Source of the DNA: Chara braunii
Taxonomy: Eukaryota > Streptophyta > Charophyceae > Charales > Characeae
Reading direction: 5' to 3'
DNA length: 64,000 bases
Assembly: GCA_003427395.1 (NCBI GenBank)
Contig: BFEA01000198.1
Span: forward strand, 645,156 to 709,155
Position numbers and translations under genes: made by a program. This document shows positions 1 through 10,979 of this stretch, piece after piece. The stretch's first letter is position 1; each line of letters opens with the position of its first letter. The notes under the pieces were generated by a model, which saw only the letters and a program-made list of their open reading frames with translations, was not told the origin of the DNA and made no database searches.

Positions 1-995
1 AGCACAAAGACTCCCACTTCGTTTTGGACAGATGATTGTGGCCGCGAGATCTTGAAATCTCGCGGCCCACAGTTCACACACGGAAAGCAAGAGGGGGTTG
101 GAGTTGAGTGGAGAGTGAGAGAGAAAGAGAAATGGGAGGATGGGGAGAGGAGGACCTGCTCCTCCCGACCTGCCAGCTGCTTCCCCGTTGTTAGGGGGGG
201 TAAGAAGAGAAAAGAAAAGAAAAGAAGAAAAAGAAAAGAAAAAGAAAACGAAAAAACGGGATTTGAGTTTTTCTGAGAAGCTGTATTTTTCAGTTTGCGC
301 CACTATTTTTTGGTGGCGCAAAATAGTTTTGTTGACCTTGATGTTTTTTCTGTAGGTAGTCAAGCATGTACGCCATGTGCATGAATGTTTTTAGATTTTT
401 TTATCTAGCGAATATTTTTCTAAAATTCTTCAAAGTCGGGGTACTTTTTGCACCCCGCTTTGAGGCTGTCGGAATTTGAACTCGTGGTTCTTTCCCTACC
501 TCTCCCAATCTGACAACTGCCATCCCCATTTTCAGGGGAGGGCAGGGGAGAAAAGAAAAGAAGAAGAGAAAAGAAGAAGGGGGGGGACTTAGGCAAAACG
601 AGGCTGCTAGAGCAGCAGCAAAAATAAAAGAAATAACATACCTGGCCACTGTCGGGGCCAGGTTCCCAAACGGTGCAGCAAACCAGCAAGGGGGCTTGCA
701 CCGAATATGGCCAGGGTTCTTGTGCAGCAAACCGGCTAAGAGCCTGGCTCTGAACTTGGCCAGGTCTAGGAGAAGGTTCACTGCTGAGATTGAACCTCAG
801 CAGTAGCAGACCAACAAGGGTTGTGGCTAGATACAGCCCCCCCTTGCTGGTTTTACAGCAGGAAAAGGGCCAGGTCCTTTTCTTTATGAGTGGACCTGGC
901 CATTTCTGCTGTGTGGGGCTGGTATGTGCCCTTGATCTCAGCCTGAGCTCAAATTTTTGGCCGAGAGCTCAGGCTGCTACCACTACCTCCCACAA

Positions 996-1004
996 CTATA
1001 AAAG
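996..1004 (+). promoter_or_regulatory. Internal TATA box of XA
   Basis: CTATAAAAG stands just before CAGCCAGCAAGCAGCC. A CACTTGAGTG motif follows at about 1048, and the GC-rich minisatellite comes after it. XB has the same layout (CTATAAAAC at 9816, CACTTGAGTG at 9884), and XC has a TATA on its own strand at 18019-18028. Keeping a TATA upstream of the same block in three copies suggests a real internal promoter. Transcription itself is not shown. Confidence 0.5.
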
Positions 1005-1274
1005 CAGCCAGCAAGCAGCCAGCCAGCAATCATTTGTGGTTGGTGCCGCTAGCAATTCACTTGAGTGAATGCTGGCTTGCTACTGCTGGGAGGAGCTGCT
1101 AGTGAGAGGAGGGGGAACTGCTGCTGGTTGAAGAGGAGGTCTGGAGGCGAGGGAGGAAGAAAACTGCTGGAGGTGGCCATAGTTGTGAAACACAGCCATA
1201 GCCGCCATCTCAGCAAGGTGAAGAGAGAGGGAAGCGCTGGACGTCTGCAGGGAGCATGAGAGGGAGGCAAGCCA

Positions 1275-1770
1275 TAGCTGCCGCTGCAGCTGATGGGGCG
1301 CAGAGGAAACTCTGCCCGTTTTGCACGGCAGCGGCAGGGTCTTTAGCAAGCGGCGCAGGGGAAACTCTGCCCATCTTGCACGGCGGCGGCGAGTCTTCAG
1401 CAAGCGGTGCAGGGGAAACTCTGCCTGTTTGGCACGGCAACGACGACGCTTTTTGACGGTGATGCGGAAGCGCTGCCGTTTTTTTTTTTTTTGCGGCAGC
1501 GGCAGTGCGTTCTAGGTAGTGACGCGGAAGCGCTGCCAATCTTTTGCAGCGGCATCGCTAAGATTTTGGTGGTGACGCGGAGGTGCTGTCGAAATCTTCC
1601 GGCGTCGACGGTATTTTTGCTGGCAGCGACGCGGACGTGCTGCTGAACTTTTGCGGCGGCAACAGCACGTTTTAGGTGGTGACGTGGAAGCGCTTAGACT
1701 GTGAGGGGCATTTTGTGGCAGCATGTTCTGGTATTGTCGGCAACGGCGTGGTGGTGCGGTTGGTGGCGGA
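1275..1770 (+). repeat. GC-rich degenerate minisatellite of XA
   Basis: Irregular units of about 45-60 bp are built around GACGCGGAAGCGCTGCC and a GCGGCAGCGGC stretch. The core GGAAGCGCTGCCGAAATT recurs in XB (10140-10581) and twice in XC (12290-12400, inverted). Bases 1674-1768 reappear exactly at 9198-9292 beside an adapter remnant. That second copy is an assembly artefact, not a biological duplication. Confidence 0.7.
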
Positions 1771-3666
1771 GACGCTGAGACGCCGTCAGATTACTGAGAG
1801 GTGGTTGTGTGTTGAGAGGGTGTCGCGGCAAGCGACCGTACTAGAAAGTAGTGTAGATCGTTTTGCGGGCGACTTGTTGTGACGATTGTCTTCTCTTAAG
1901 TGTGATTTTACACGGTCTTCTTGAGTGGGCCGTCTCTTCAACTTCACTCACGGTCAGTTGTTTGACTCAGACCCCTTCACACCTATGTGAACCCACACTT
2001 GCTTGACCCTATTCTTTGAATGTTCATTGGATAGGTAGAGAAGATGTGTGTTTGCGTGTGTGAATGAAAGTCTGATGTGAGTGTGAATTGCATTGTTTTC
2101 CTTTGAACTTGTTGTTTGATCTGATGTGCAGGTAGGTAGAAGAAAGCTTGAAAACGAGATTGGCCATGTCAATGAAAATGGGGACAGGGTGTTTGTCTTC
2201 TATCTCTTGTTTGCATGTTTGTCACAAGAGAGAAAATCAGTTGACGACGATAAAAGGAACGATCGCACACACAAAAAAAAAGAAACTTAATCGGACATGG
2301 AGTCGTTCCAGATGTTACCCATTCTTTCCCGAATGACCACCTTTGTCTATGTCCGTCTGCCTGAATGCTTTCCTTCTCTGTGATCTTCTTCTTCGTTTAG
2401 GTTCACCTTGACGTCAGGCGGCAAGGGGTTGATCGTCTGCTGTGGTAGAGGCGTTTCCTTTCCCTAGGAGGCATCTGAGGCGGGGGTTCGTTGCCTTAGG
2501 GGTCGGCCCTGTGATCGACTCGGAGTGGACCTCACTGCGGGGGGATACCATGCTGTTGTGGCGGAGCCGGCCCGACTTCTGAGATCCGAGGTTCACTCGG
2601 GCGAGGACGAGGGGTATCCCAGACCACCTCCTAGGGGATGGACATGCGCTATTCACAGAAGACGTTAAGTCATTGTCGGCTTACGCGAAGGAGGACCGTC
2701 ATAGGTTACCCTTTGTGACCGTCTTAGGAGCCACAGACGAATGGAGAACTGACGCCATAAGACGCCCAGTTCGTGTTTTCACTAGCTATGAACAGAGTGC
2801 GACTAGGCACTATCTTCGCGGATAGGGTTGCACCATAAGAAGTGCAAACCTGAGGAGATCAGACTAGTTGACGGGAAGATGTGAATAAAGTATTGCTGTA
2901 AATATCTTCATGTCGAAAGCTGGTACTTTGGAACAGAAAGAGTAATTATTGTTCAGGAGGACAGAGCGACCGACAAAGTTTGAAGGTGGATCGCTGACCT
3001 TAATGGGGCATCGAGCGTCCGATTGTTCGAGCTGATCGCTGATTTGTATAGATGGTAGCCGAGTTATTTGCAGATGACATTCACACCTAAGTTAGAGGAA
3101 AAACGTGAAGTCGTCATTAAAACAATGACACTCTAAGAGAGTTGGGGTGCTCATATTCCGTGCTAGCAGTCAGTATGGGGCGGAATGAAAAAACTTGGCA
3201 ACGCATCTCATCCAGTCGAAAAAGTCGTGACGGTCCAGCCGTCTAGCAGGCAGAGTGAAGATATTTTAGTCAGACGCCACTTCAGTGTCGCCTTGTGTAT
3301 TGGTCATGTTTTGAGCTTTTATTGATAGGTGTTGTTTGAAGCCAAGTCAACATTTGTCGTATGCATGATTGTATTACATATAAGTTGATTTTGGAAGATA
3401 AGTCAACTTGCGTTGACCTGAGTTTTTTTTTTGAAAGGGTTTGTCTGAGTGACTCTTGATTGTCTTCAAAAGAAGGGACTAGGATCGCTAGAAGTCTTCC
3501 TTACGCTTGGAACGTCACGTCCTAGTCGACCAACGTCGGTCTGATTCCTGGGAGATCAGCGCCCCAGGGACAGACGACGTTCGGGTCCACTTTGGCGTTT
3601 AACTATGCGTACCTATGCTACAGTGAACGAGCAAACGCCCTCGTCCGCCCTACCTCTGCAACTGCA

Positions 3667-3790
3667 TTATAAAAGCTTTCGCATGTCGGTCGGTAGCTCG
3701 GTGGGGATACGCCCCTAAGGGTGGTGACAGCCCCTTAGGGAAGGTAAGTTGTGCCCCGCGAGAACCTGTCCTGTCGTAGGGGACCGCGAG
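3667..3790 (+). promoter_or_regulatory. Family X 3' module of XA: TATA, A-box-like, hairpins
   Basis: In order: TTATAAAAG (3667-3675), TAGCTCGGTGGG resembling a pol III A box (3694-3705), and a stem-loop with arms CCCTAAGG (3713-3720) and CCTTAGGG (3733-3740) around GTGGTGACAGCC. A splice-donor-like AAGGTAAGT and a second repeat block around CCTGTCCTGTCGTAGG follow. The module points outward, about 270 bp from the element end. Transcription from it would run into flanking DNA. This last point is inference. Confidence 0.55.
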
Positions 3791-3948
3791 ATGTACAGCT
3801 GGCGCACTCGGCCGGAGCGGCGACGGGTCGACGCGGGTTACTGTGTTGTCCCCAAGCTGTCTCTAAAAAGTTCGAAAGCTAAGTTTCTCCTGCGTGACGC
3901 GGCCGGGAGGGCCCTCGCTCTCGCGGGGACCGATGCGCTCGACACCGT

Positions 3949-5222
3949 GCTCTCCCCTGGGCTCCATGCGGTACCAAGTGGCAATTCCTCGATGGTGAGC
4001 TATCCATCATTTGGTGGTCTAGGCCTCTCTCCTTGGATGGCACATCCGGCGATGCAATGATATGTCAACTCTGCTTTTGCTCCTTATGGAGAGCCGACAA
4101 TACGAACGACGCAACTGTCGCAAAGTAAGTTTACCCCACTGTTGTCAGTGAGAAGACAAACAAGAGCAAGCAATTGCAGGTGTACCACAAGGCGGTCAAC
4201 AAACAACTAGACCAGTAATGATGAAAAGGTCATACGTAGAGAGGCAGGAACCCTCAACATCTTCTCTAGCCAACCTCAATGGTCGACGCTTCTCAATAGG
4301 GAAAAAAAGGCATTTGGACGGAAATGCATCAACCTCATATTTGCATAGAAACGAAGAATGGACATCTCCGCCGGGATCAGAGAATTCACTAATGTCAGTC
4401 CTAGGGACTCTAGGTATAAAAACAACAAGAAGACGTACTCTGGCGGCCCTGCAGAAAGGTCAAATTCAGAACTTCGAGGTAAGACTGTTTCCACTGTTTT
4501 TTATTACTATGCGAAACAACCTGTGGTGGATAACCTTTACGGGTTAACATGCCATGTCAGTGTTGGTTAATATAGTTGCACCTGAGCAACCTATGCCATC
4601 TTCAATTTTCACCTTGGTGCGCACCGCAATCAGAAATAAATTTATGTTTTTTGGCAGGTTAGGAATAAATTGATGATTGTCTAACTATAGATTATACCGA
4701 GGTCCCAAGTAAAAAACTCAAATTATTTGTCCCGCTGTTTGACGTCACATTTGAATCTAACCAATTGGATTTTGGAGGCGGAAGACTTGAAACCGTTTCC
4801 TCTGGCTTGGCTGTTTGACAAGAAACGACAGGATTTATCACGAATCAGAATCTCTCTGCTATGCTCGGCATAAATTTTGTCAGATGTGGAAGGACGCTTA
4901 CCGAATGCGAAGAAAAGGAACTTCCAATTCTTCATAAATTGTTTGTCCTCCCCATGGGACTTGGCACCTCCCACCTCCTGCATCCAAAACACAGTAGGAG
5001 GGGCAATTAATGGTTAGATTTAATTAGCATTTTTGTTACATTAGCCTACAAAAAAAATAATCTATCTTTTTTTGTTCACTTTACTTCTCGTTTTAACCAT
5101 TTGTTTTTTTAGTTTTTAGTTTTTTATGTTTCTGTTAATTTTTCTATTTAAAGCGTTTTTACAACTTCAAATAATCAATTACCATTGTTTTATCAAGTTT
5201 CTGGAACTTGGTTGAATCATGA
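3949..5222 (+). pseudogene. LINE L1 ORF1 remnant (degraded)
   Basis: This lies between the 3' end of XA and the start of the L1 endonuclease. The only longer open stretch is 4218-4547 (109 codons), Ser/Arg/Lys-rich, with no motif I can name. It is assigned to ORF1 because of its place directly upstream of ORF2 and because it ends in the same TCATGA stop-start signal (5218-5222) used by the intact element L2. Several stops interrupt it. The region 4560-5220 is AT-rich with no recognisable coding. Confidence 0.4.
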
Positions 5223-7228
5223 AGGTAGTCTCTTATTATGGTGTTGGATCCTGAGTCTTTATGGTTTTGTAACAACTCGGATACGACTAATAGACATAAA
5301 CGAGATAGGTTGAAAACATGGTTGCATGAGAAGAAATGTCACATCGTGTGCCTTCAAGAAACCAAGTTAAACGAAGAAAAGATCAACGCCTTGGGGCACC
5401 GGTGGGATGAACCTTAGATTTGATCCCCTGCAAATGACACAAGAGGTGGTACGACTATCCTAATTCATAGAGACGCGAAATTGAAAATTATTGAATTTTA
5501 TGCAGATCTATGAGGCAATGGTGTTGGATCATTTTTTTTAAAGATGGAGTGGAATGGGTAGTAGACTCTATGTGTGCACCGGTTAATCGATTTGAACGAA
5601 TCCGATTCTTTGATGAATTGCAGTATGTAATCCCTGACTGTGATCATCTAATTCTAGGAGCAGATCGGAATAACCCCCTTGGATGTTGTCCTGTGAAGGA
5701 CAAATGGTTTTCGTGGCAGAGAAGCATTATTCTCACTTATGAATGAGCTCAATTTAATTGATCCTTACATATTGTCTCACCCAGATTTGTCGGGTTTCAC
5801 GTGGTTTTTCAATAGCAGCAATAATACTGGCACCGTTTCTCGAAGATTGAATTATTTCTTAATGTCCTCCATGTTATGAGATTCGGTTGATGAGGTGGCG
5901 GACACATTCGATCATAAGTTAGTAAGTATGTCCATAATGTCTTTCACCCTGACCAGAGGTAAGGGACTCTTTCGATTTAATACGCGAAACCTTGAGGATC
6001 AGGGTTAGTAGAATGGATGAAACATGTTTGGAAGGATTGAGAGTTATCCAAGGAAAAATTCCCTACCTGGGAACAATGGTGGAACCCAGATTATAAAATG
6101 TTCTAAAATCTCCTTAACGCGTTTTCCAAGATAATGGCAATAAACAGGTCCAAAAACGAGGAGGTAATCAAGAGGAAAATTCATTATGCTGAACAACGAA
6201 TGTCGGAGCATCCGATATCGAATCGGGTATGGGGGAAGGAAACAACAAAACTAGTATCAAAAATAGGAGGAAATGCAAAAGAAAGACTCAGACGTTTGGT
6301 TAGAACGACTCTTGTAGTATACGACCACGTGACTAAGGAATCCTTTCAGAAGTTACTACCACTTCGATCCTCAGTCCAAATGAGAGAGCTCTAACACCCA
6401 TTCGACTCAAGTGCCCGAAGGGCTAAGGAATTAATTGATATGTGTGACTATGTTGCTATATACTACAATGATATACTCACTTCAAGGCTACAGGCTGTAG
6501 AGGTTACAAATGACCTTGATACAGATTGCGAACATTGACACGATACATATGAAGCCCTTAAGACCATGTCAAAAGGGACGATGGCATCCTAGTAGAGCTT
6601 TATCTTGCTATATAGGAGTCAGTGGGCAGCTGCCTGACTATAATTTATAATGAAACTCTGTTGAGGTCCAATTTGTTGGCAAATATGTGCCATGACATTA
6701 TATCGGTGTTGTTTAAGAAGGGTGATCGCGCAGAAATACGCATATGGAGATCGATATCATTACTAAATGTATCTTATAAATTACTTGCAAAAATTTCCAG
6801 AAGATTGAGGAAGTATTTTCCTGCTCTAGTACAGAATGACCAGGCTGCGCTTGTCCAAGGTAGGTCTATCTTTGACGATATAGTGACTGCGATTGAATCC
6901 CTAGAGATCATACAAAACAACTCCCTAAATATGGCGGTATTATTCCTGGATCTACAAAAAACATATGACCGAGTGAATTGGTCATATGTCTTAATTACAT
7001 TAAGAGTCACGGGGTTTGGTGCTAACTTTCGAAGATGGATAGTTGCTATGTATACCCTGTCAACTGCTACAGTGATAATCAATGACCAAGTATCAGAAAC
7101 CTTTCCCTTGACACGGTCATTAAGGCAAGGTTGCCCCCTTGCCCTGCTTTTGTTTGCAGTCCAAATGAAGGTGCTCTTGAATAATACAAGAAAGCATAAG
7201 CTGATTATAGGACTTAGGGTAGATTCGG
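5219..7228 (+). pseudogene. LINE L1 ORF2, endonuclease plus N-terminal RT (broken)
   Basis: This is a degraded L1-type ORF2 reading in several frames. Around 5310-5400 it encodes KTWLHEKKCHIVCLQETKLN, matching the QETK catalytic block of the L2 endonuclease. At 5510-5746 it has the CAPVNRFERIRFFDEL block and a decayed GDWN motif (GADRNNP). The stretch 6622-7228 reads into the RT: SLLNVSYKLLAK, then QGRSIFDDIV, then motif A (FLDLQKTYDRVNW) and motif B (RSLRQGCPLA). It stops abruptly after GLRVDS, where family X element XB is inserted. The reading resumes at 22726. Multiple stops and frameshifts rule out function. Confidence 0.85.
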
Positions 7229-7795
7229 TGTCGGGACAGAAACCCTGACAAGGGTATCTACCCTGTATTTTCGATGTCGGACGAAGTCCGAATTTTGATA
7301 TAAGTTTGTGGAATTTTGTCTGACGAAATAGACGTGCTATTGGAATATTCCGACTTGTCCGCGGTTTCCGGCAAGACCGCAGGGATGAGCGACCGTGGAA
7401 AAACTGACGTTAGACCTATTCTACTTAATATAATGCCGCGCGGTTCAGAGCCTAAAAATGTTGAAACGAGGGATGCGCGAGAAGAATAGGAAGGGTCGTC
7501 GGATTGACCTCGAAACGAAAGAGGAGGCCAAACAGACCTATGCCGATGCCTACCCGATGGGTGGCCCCGGACCCATGGATGGGTTGCCATCCATGAGGAA
7601 GCGGTAGTAGGTAGAACCCGCTAGGCCACCAGCCGGTGAGGCCGCAAGGCCGCAGGCAGGGTAGGCCTGCTGGGCTACAGGTAGGCAGGTTTTGCAGGCC
7701 TCAGGCAAGCAAAGCCTGCAAAGCCACAGGCGGATTGCCTACTGGGCATTACAACCCATTATATTTGAGGGTTGCTCTTATCTTAATGTGAAATA

Positions 7796-7879
7796 GGAGC
7801 TAGCCCAGTAGGTAACGTACCAGCCTGATACACCGCAGATGCGGGGATCGAAGCCAATAGGTCCCACTGGGTTAGCTCC
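7796..7879 (+). ncRNA. tRNA-like module of XB (84 nt, closed by GGAGCTA/TAGCTCC)
   Basis: GGAGCTA at the start pairs with TAGCTCC at the end. Inside are an A-box match (TAGCCCAGTAGG) and a B-box-like GGGGATCGAAGCC. A CTTTTT pol III terminator-like run follows at about 7884. XD has the same 82-nt arrangement at 43922-44003. It resembles a tRNA-derived pol III unit rather than a working tRNA, because the anticodon arm does not fold cleanly by eye. No amino acid identity is proposed. Confidence 0.5.
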
Positions 7880-8037
7880 TTCCTTTTTGGAGCAGCCCAA
7901 CTTTATGGCGCGGTCGTTTTCGGCCGTGCGATCGATAAAATCACATGGCTGAAAACAGCCGCGCAGAGATTAGGATGACCCATGCGCAAAGATGATACAC
8001 ATGAATCAAGAAACGGCCCAAAATTTTTTTTTGGTTT

Positions 8038-8130
8038 CCGAAGGGAATCGAACTCGGGCTAGTATATCAATAGGAGGGAGGGGGAGGCGCCAGCAAGGCT
8101 CAAGGCCAGATGTCGCGACCGTTGGCTTAT
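8038..8130 (-). ncRNA. Second tRNA-like module of XB, opposite strand
   Basis: Read on the minus strand it carries a good B box (GAGTTCGATTCCC, complement of 8043-8055) followed by TTCGGAA. The 5' part is degenerate and adjoins TGGCATAAGCC. XD has a comparable minus-strand element at 44032-44110 with GGGTTCAAGTCCC and TTTCGGAA. A convergent pair of tRNA-like modules is therefore shared by two copies of family X. Confidence 0.45.
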
Positions 8131-8137
8131 GCCAACG

Positions 8138-8140
<3 letters not shown>

Positions 8141-8171
<31 letters not shown>
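8141..8171. repeat. Poly(A) tract
   Basis: An uninterrupted A run follows a TTGGCTTATGCCAAC hairpin. Read from the minus strand it is a T run downstream of the tRNA-like module. Thymidine-rich DNA (TTAGATTTCGTTTTAG-like units) follows at 8288-8358. Confidence 0.8.
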
Positions 8172-8173
<2 letters not shown>

Positions 8174-8521
8174 AAAGTACAGCACCATGTGGCGCATTGC
8201 GAACAAACTGAGGTTTTTCAGCCCCAGTACACCAACCAATCGCCCGTAAAAACGGGCGACCGTTTTTTTTCAGAAGAAAGTGCTTTAGGTTTAGATTTCG
8301 TTTTAGATTTTTTTTCTTTAGATTTCTTTTTAGATTTTAGATTTTTTTTTTCTTTTTAGCTGTTGTACTTACCTGGCTGGCGCCGTTCGTTCGAACGAAC
8401 GGGGGGATGGAACTCGCCAGACTGTTTCATTGGAGTCTCACCAACTCATCGGGGGGCTGTAGCCCCGACAGTCTACTTCGGTGCCTGCACTTGGCGCCAA
8501 TAGCGTCCAAGTACAAGCACC

Positions 8522-8525
<4 letters not shown>

Positions 8526-8586
<61 letters not shown>
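8526..8586. repeat. (AG)n microsatellite
   Basis: About 30 AG dinucleotides. XD has a GA tract at the corresponding position (44938-45010). In both copies it precedes a related block (ATCAATAGGTTGAGCAAAAT at about 8630; ATCGATAGACGAGCAAAAAT at about 45069). Confidence 0.9.
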
Positions 8587-8587
<1 letters not shown>

Positions 8588-8824
8588 AGGGCATGAGGCC
8601 AACCGCGTTGCAGGCCTCACGCCACTACTATCAATAGGTTGAGCAAAATCGAACGAATCTACCCTGGAACATGGAAATATATATTGGCAAGGTAAGTTGT
8701 TTGGCTTTTTTTCTTCTTTGTTTCTTTTCCTTTTTCTTTGTTTCTTTTTCTTCGTTTTCAAGTTCGCCCACGTCGTGTGGCCGTTGGCATGTGGAGGACA
8801 AAAAAAAAAAATCAGAGAAGGGTG

Positions 8825-8856
<32 letters not shown>

Positions 8857-9196
8857 CCAACGAGGCAACTGCCTCGTTAAAACTACAGTCTTTTCACATT
8901 GTGTGGTAGCACATAGGCTCCCACCCCATTTGTGAACAAATACTATAGCCGTGAGATCCTAAGATCTCGCGGCTCACAGTATACAGGTAGAGGTGAAGGA
9001 GAGAGAGGGAGGACGAGGCAGTTGGGAGGAGGAGGACCTACTCCTCCCAAACTGACAACTGCCCTCCTCGTTTTCAGGGGAGGGAAGAGCAAAAGGTGGA
9101 GAGTTGTTGTATGCAACAGCATGCACCTGGCTGAGGAAAGAGCCAGGTGCAGAAAAAAAAATAGATTTAGTTTTTTTTTTTTTTTTTTTTTTTTTT

Positions 9197-9339
9197 NAGG
9201 TGGTGACGTGGAAGCGCTTAGACTGTGAGGGGCATTTTGTGGCAGCATGTTCTGGTATTGTCGGCAACGGCGTGGTGGTGCGGTTGGTGGCGCTAGATGT
9301 GTATAAGAGACAGCCATATGCTGCTCCACTTTTAGATTT

Positions 9340-9375
<36 letters not shown>
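9197..9375. other. Assembly artefact: misplaced read with Nextera junction adapter
   Basis: A single N at 9197 follows a poly(T) tract. Bases 9198-9292 are an exact copy of 1674-1768. Bases 9293-9313 read CT then AGATGTGTATAAGAGACAG, the Tn5 mosaic end, as in half of a mate-pair circularisation junction. Both sides carry TAGATTTAG followed by poly(T) (9164 and 9333). The most likely history is that an untrimmed read was used to fill a poly(T) gap. The real XB sequence here is probably just the T tract. Confidence 0.9.
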
Positions 9376-9378
<3 letters not shown>

Positions 9379-9815
9379 GTGAGGACATTTGTCCTCACGT
9401 GTTGCTACCTCTGGCAGAAGCTGCCAGAGGTAACTATCAGGCTTATGTTTTTGAAGGGAGCCTGAAAATTGAAGGGCCATTAAGGAAAAGGCTAGGTGCA
9501 GCCTTTTCCTCGATGTATCTGCCCTGGAAAAAGGGTCCAAATACATCAAACTGTAAAAGGTTGTATTTCCCCAACCCCTTATCAGAAAAATAAAAGAAAA
9601 ATAGATTTGGAAATGGCAGGAGCTCAGCTATCTCATGAGATTCCGAGATAACTGGAAAAAAAAAAAAAAAAAGGGCAGTTAAAGAAACTGCCCCACACTA
9701 AGGCTGTGGTTGTGGTGCGCCCACAGTTAGCCCTAGATCTTGGCCAGATCAAGGGCTCACTGTGAGCCCGTGATTTTGCCTAGGGGCTGGAGTGACGTCC
9801 AGCCCTCCTCAGCCA

Positions 9816-9824
9816 CTATAAAAC
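9816..9824 (+). promoter_or_regulatory. Internal TATA box of XB
   Basis: CTATAAAAC is preceded by a CAGCCCTCCTCAGCC stretch and followed by CACTTGAGTG at 9884-9893. The order TATA, CACTTGAGTG, minisatellite is the same as in XA. Confidence 0.5.
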
Positions 9825-10139
9825 AGGCAGCTGTCCCCAACTGCCACACAGAAGCATTCGTGTTGGCAAGTGTGTGGCGAGCACACTTGAGTGTTGCTGG
9901 GGAGCTAAGGTGCTGCATGAAGACTTCAAGGAGGAAGCTGAAGACCTGCAGAGGAGCGCGAGGAGAGGAGCTGGGCAGCCATAGCCAAGGCAGGGAGTAC
10001 TCTGCTTCCCTCCCCTCTGCCTAGTGCTGGTCCCACGGGACAGACCCAGTGACGCTGCGAGACAACGGTAGTGCGGCACAGTGAAATTTGGGCCCCGGGC
10101 CCAAATTTTACTAATTTTGGCCTGCCATTTTCTCACTAC

Positions 10140-10581
10140 GGTGGGGAAGTGCTGCCGAAATTCTATGGCGGCGACGCGGGTTTTTACGGCGATAGTACGA
10201 GAGTGTTGCCAAAATTCTGTTGCGGCGATGCGGGTTTTTACGGCGGTGGTACGGAAGTGCTGCCGAAATTATGCGGCGGCGACACAGATTTTACGAGGAT
10301 AGTACGAGAGTGCTGCCAAAATTTTGCGGCGGCGACGCGGGTTTTTACGGCGGTGGTACGGAAGTGCTGCCGAAATTCTGCGGCGGCGACGCGGATTTTA
10401 CGACGGTAGTACGGGAGTGCTGCCGAAATTCTGCAGCAGCGACGCGGGTTTTACGGCGGTGGTGCGGAAGCGCTGCTAAAATTTTACGGCGGCGGCACTA
10501 AGTTTTACGACAGTGGTGCGAAAGCGCCGCTGAATTTCTGCGGCGACGGCACTGAGTTTGACGGCGGAAGTGCGGAAGCGC
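10140..10581 (+). repeat. GC-rich minisatellite of XB
   Basis: About nine units of roughly 50-58 bp, each with a GGAAGTGCTGCCGAAATT core, then GCGGCGGCGACGCGG and a TTTTACGGCG spacer. The array stops at 10581, mid-unit after GCGGAAGCGC, where XC is inserted. The interrupted unit continues at 19242 with ACGCTGTCGATTTTTTTAC. This gives direct evidence of the insertion site. Confidence 0.85.
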
Positions 10582-10690
10582 TGTCGAGCGCATCGGTCCC
10601 GCATGGGGACCCTCCCGGCCGTGTCACGCAGGATTATGCAGGACTTGTCGCGGAGAGCGTTTGCCGCTCCGGCCGAGTGCGCAAGCTGTA

Positions 10691-10794
10691 CCTCTCGCGA
10701 GCCCCTACGACAGGACAGAGTCACGCGAGGCACCGCTACCTCCACCTGCGGGAGCTGTCACCATCCCTTAGGTGGGCGTATCCCTGCCAAGCTA
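10691..10794 (-). promoter_or_regulatory. Family X 3' module of XC
   Basis: On the minus strand: an A-box-like TAGCTTGGCAGG (complement of 10783-10794), then stem-loop 1 with arms CCACCT and AGGTGG (10742-10747 with 10770-10775) around a GGTGACAGC loop, then stem-loop 2 with CCTCGCG pairing to CGCGAG (10691-10701 with 10724-10730). The TATA is decayed here. Stem sequences match XD rather than XA and XB, while the loop is kept. Confidence 0.55.
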
Positions 10795-10979
10795 CTGAAC
10801 CACATGCGAAAGCTTTTCGTATGCAATTGCAGAGGTGGCCCAACCGAGGGCGTTTCTCGTTCGCTGTAGCATAGGGGGTACGCGCGGTCGAACGCCCGAA
10901 ATTGAACCCGTACGTGAGCCGTCGTACTAAGGGGCTGAAGTCCTAGACACGATTCAACGCCGGTCGACTAGGACGCGCT

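Larger units (their letters stand above)
1..3944 (+). mobile_element. Family X element XA, 3' part (5' end outside window)
   Basis: This is a non-coding copy of the large repeat family X; its left end lies before base 1. The opening hairpin (41-67, GGCCGCGAGAT pairing with ATCTCGCGGCC) has a counterpart in XB at 8949-8973. Bases 1900-2660 match XB 19490-20260 closely, including the block around 2440-2640. The 3' module at 3440-3944 matches XB 22260-22721 and ends GCTCGACA, the family terminus. The next four bases are CCGT, which fits the CG-centred target seen for the other copies, but the left partner is not available. No ORF above background is present in 1900-3660. Confidence 0.75.

Noticed and set aside
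8438-8860. 140-codon minus-strand ORF with a poly(Ser-Leu) tract
   Set aside because: It is driven by the (AG)n microsatellite and A/T tracts.
7229-9000. LTR retrotransposon explanation for family X
   Set aside because: The ends are TG...CA, but no direct terminal repeat is found: the start motif does not recur near the 3' end of XB or XD, and no gag-pol is present.
9198-9292. Second copy of the XA minisatellite end as a natural duplication
   Set aside because: It is identical to 1674-1768, bounded by an N and an adapter, so it is a library artefact.
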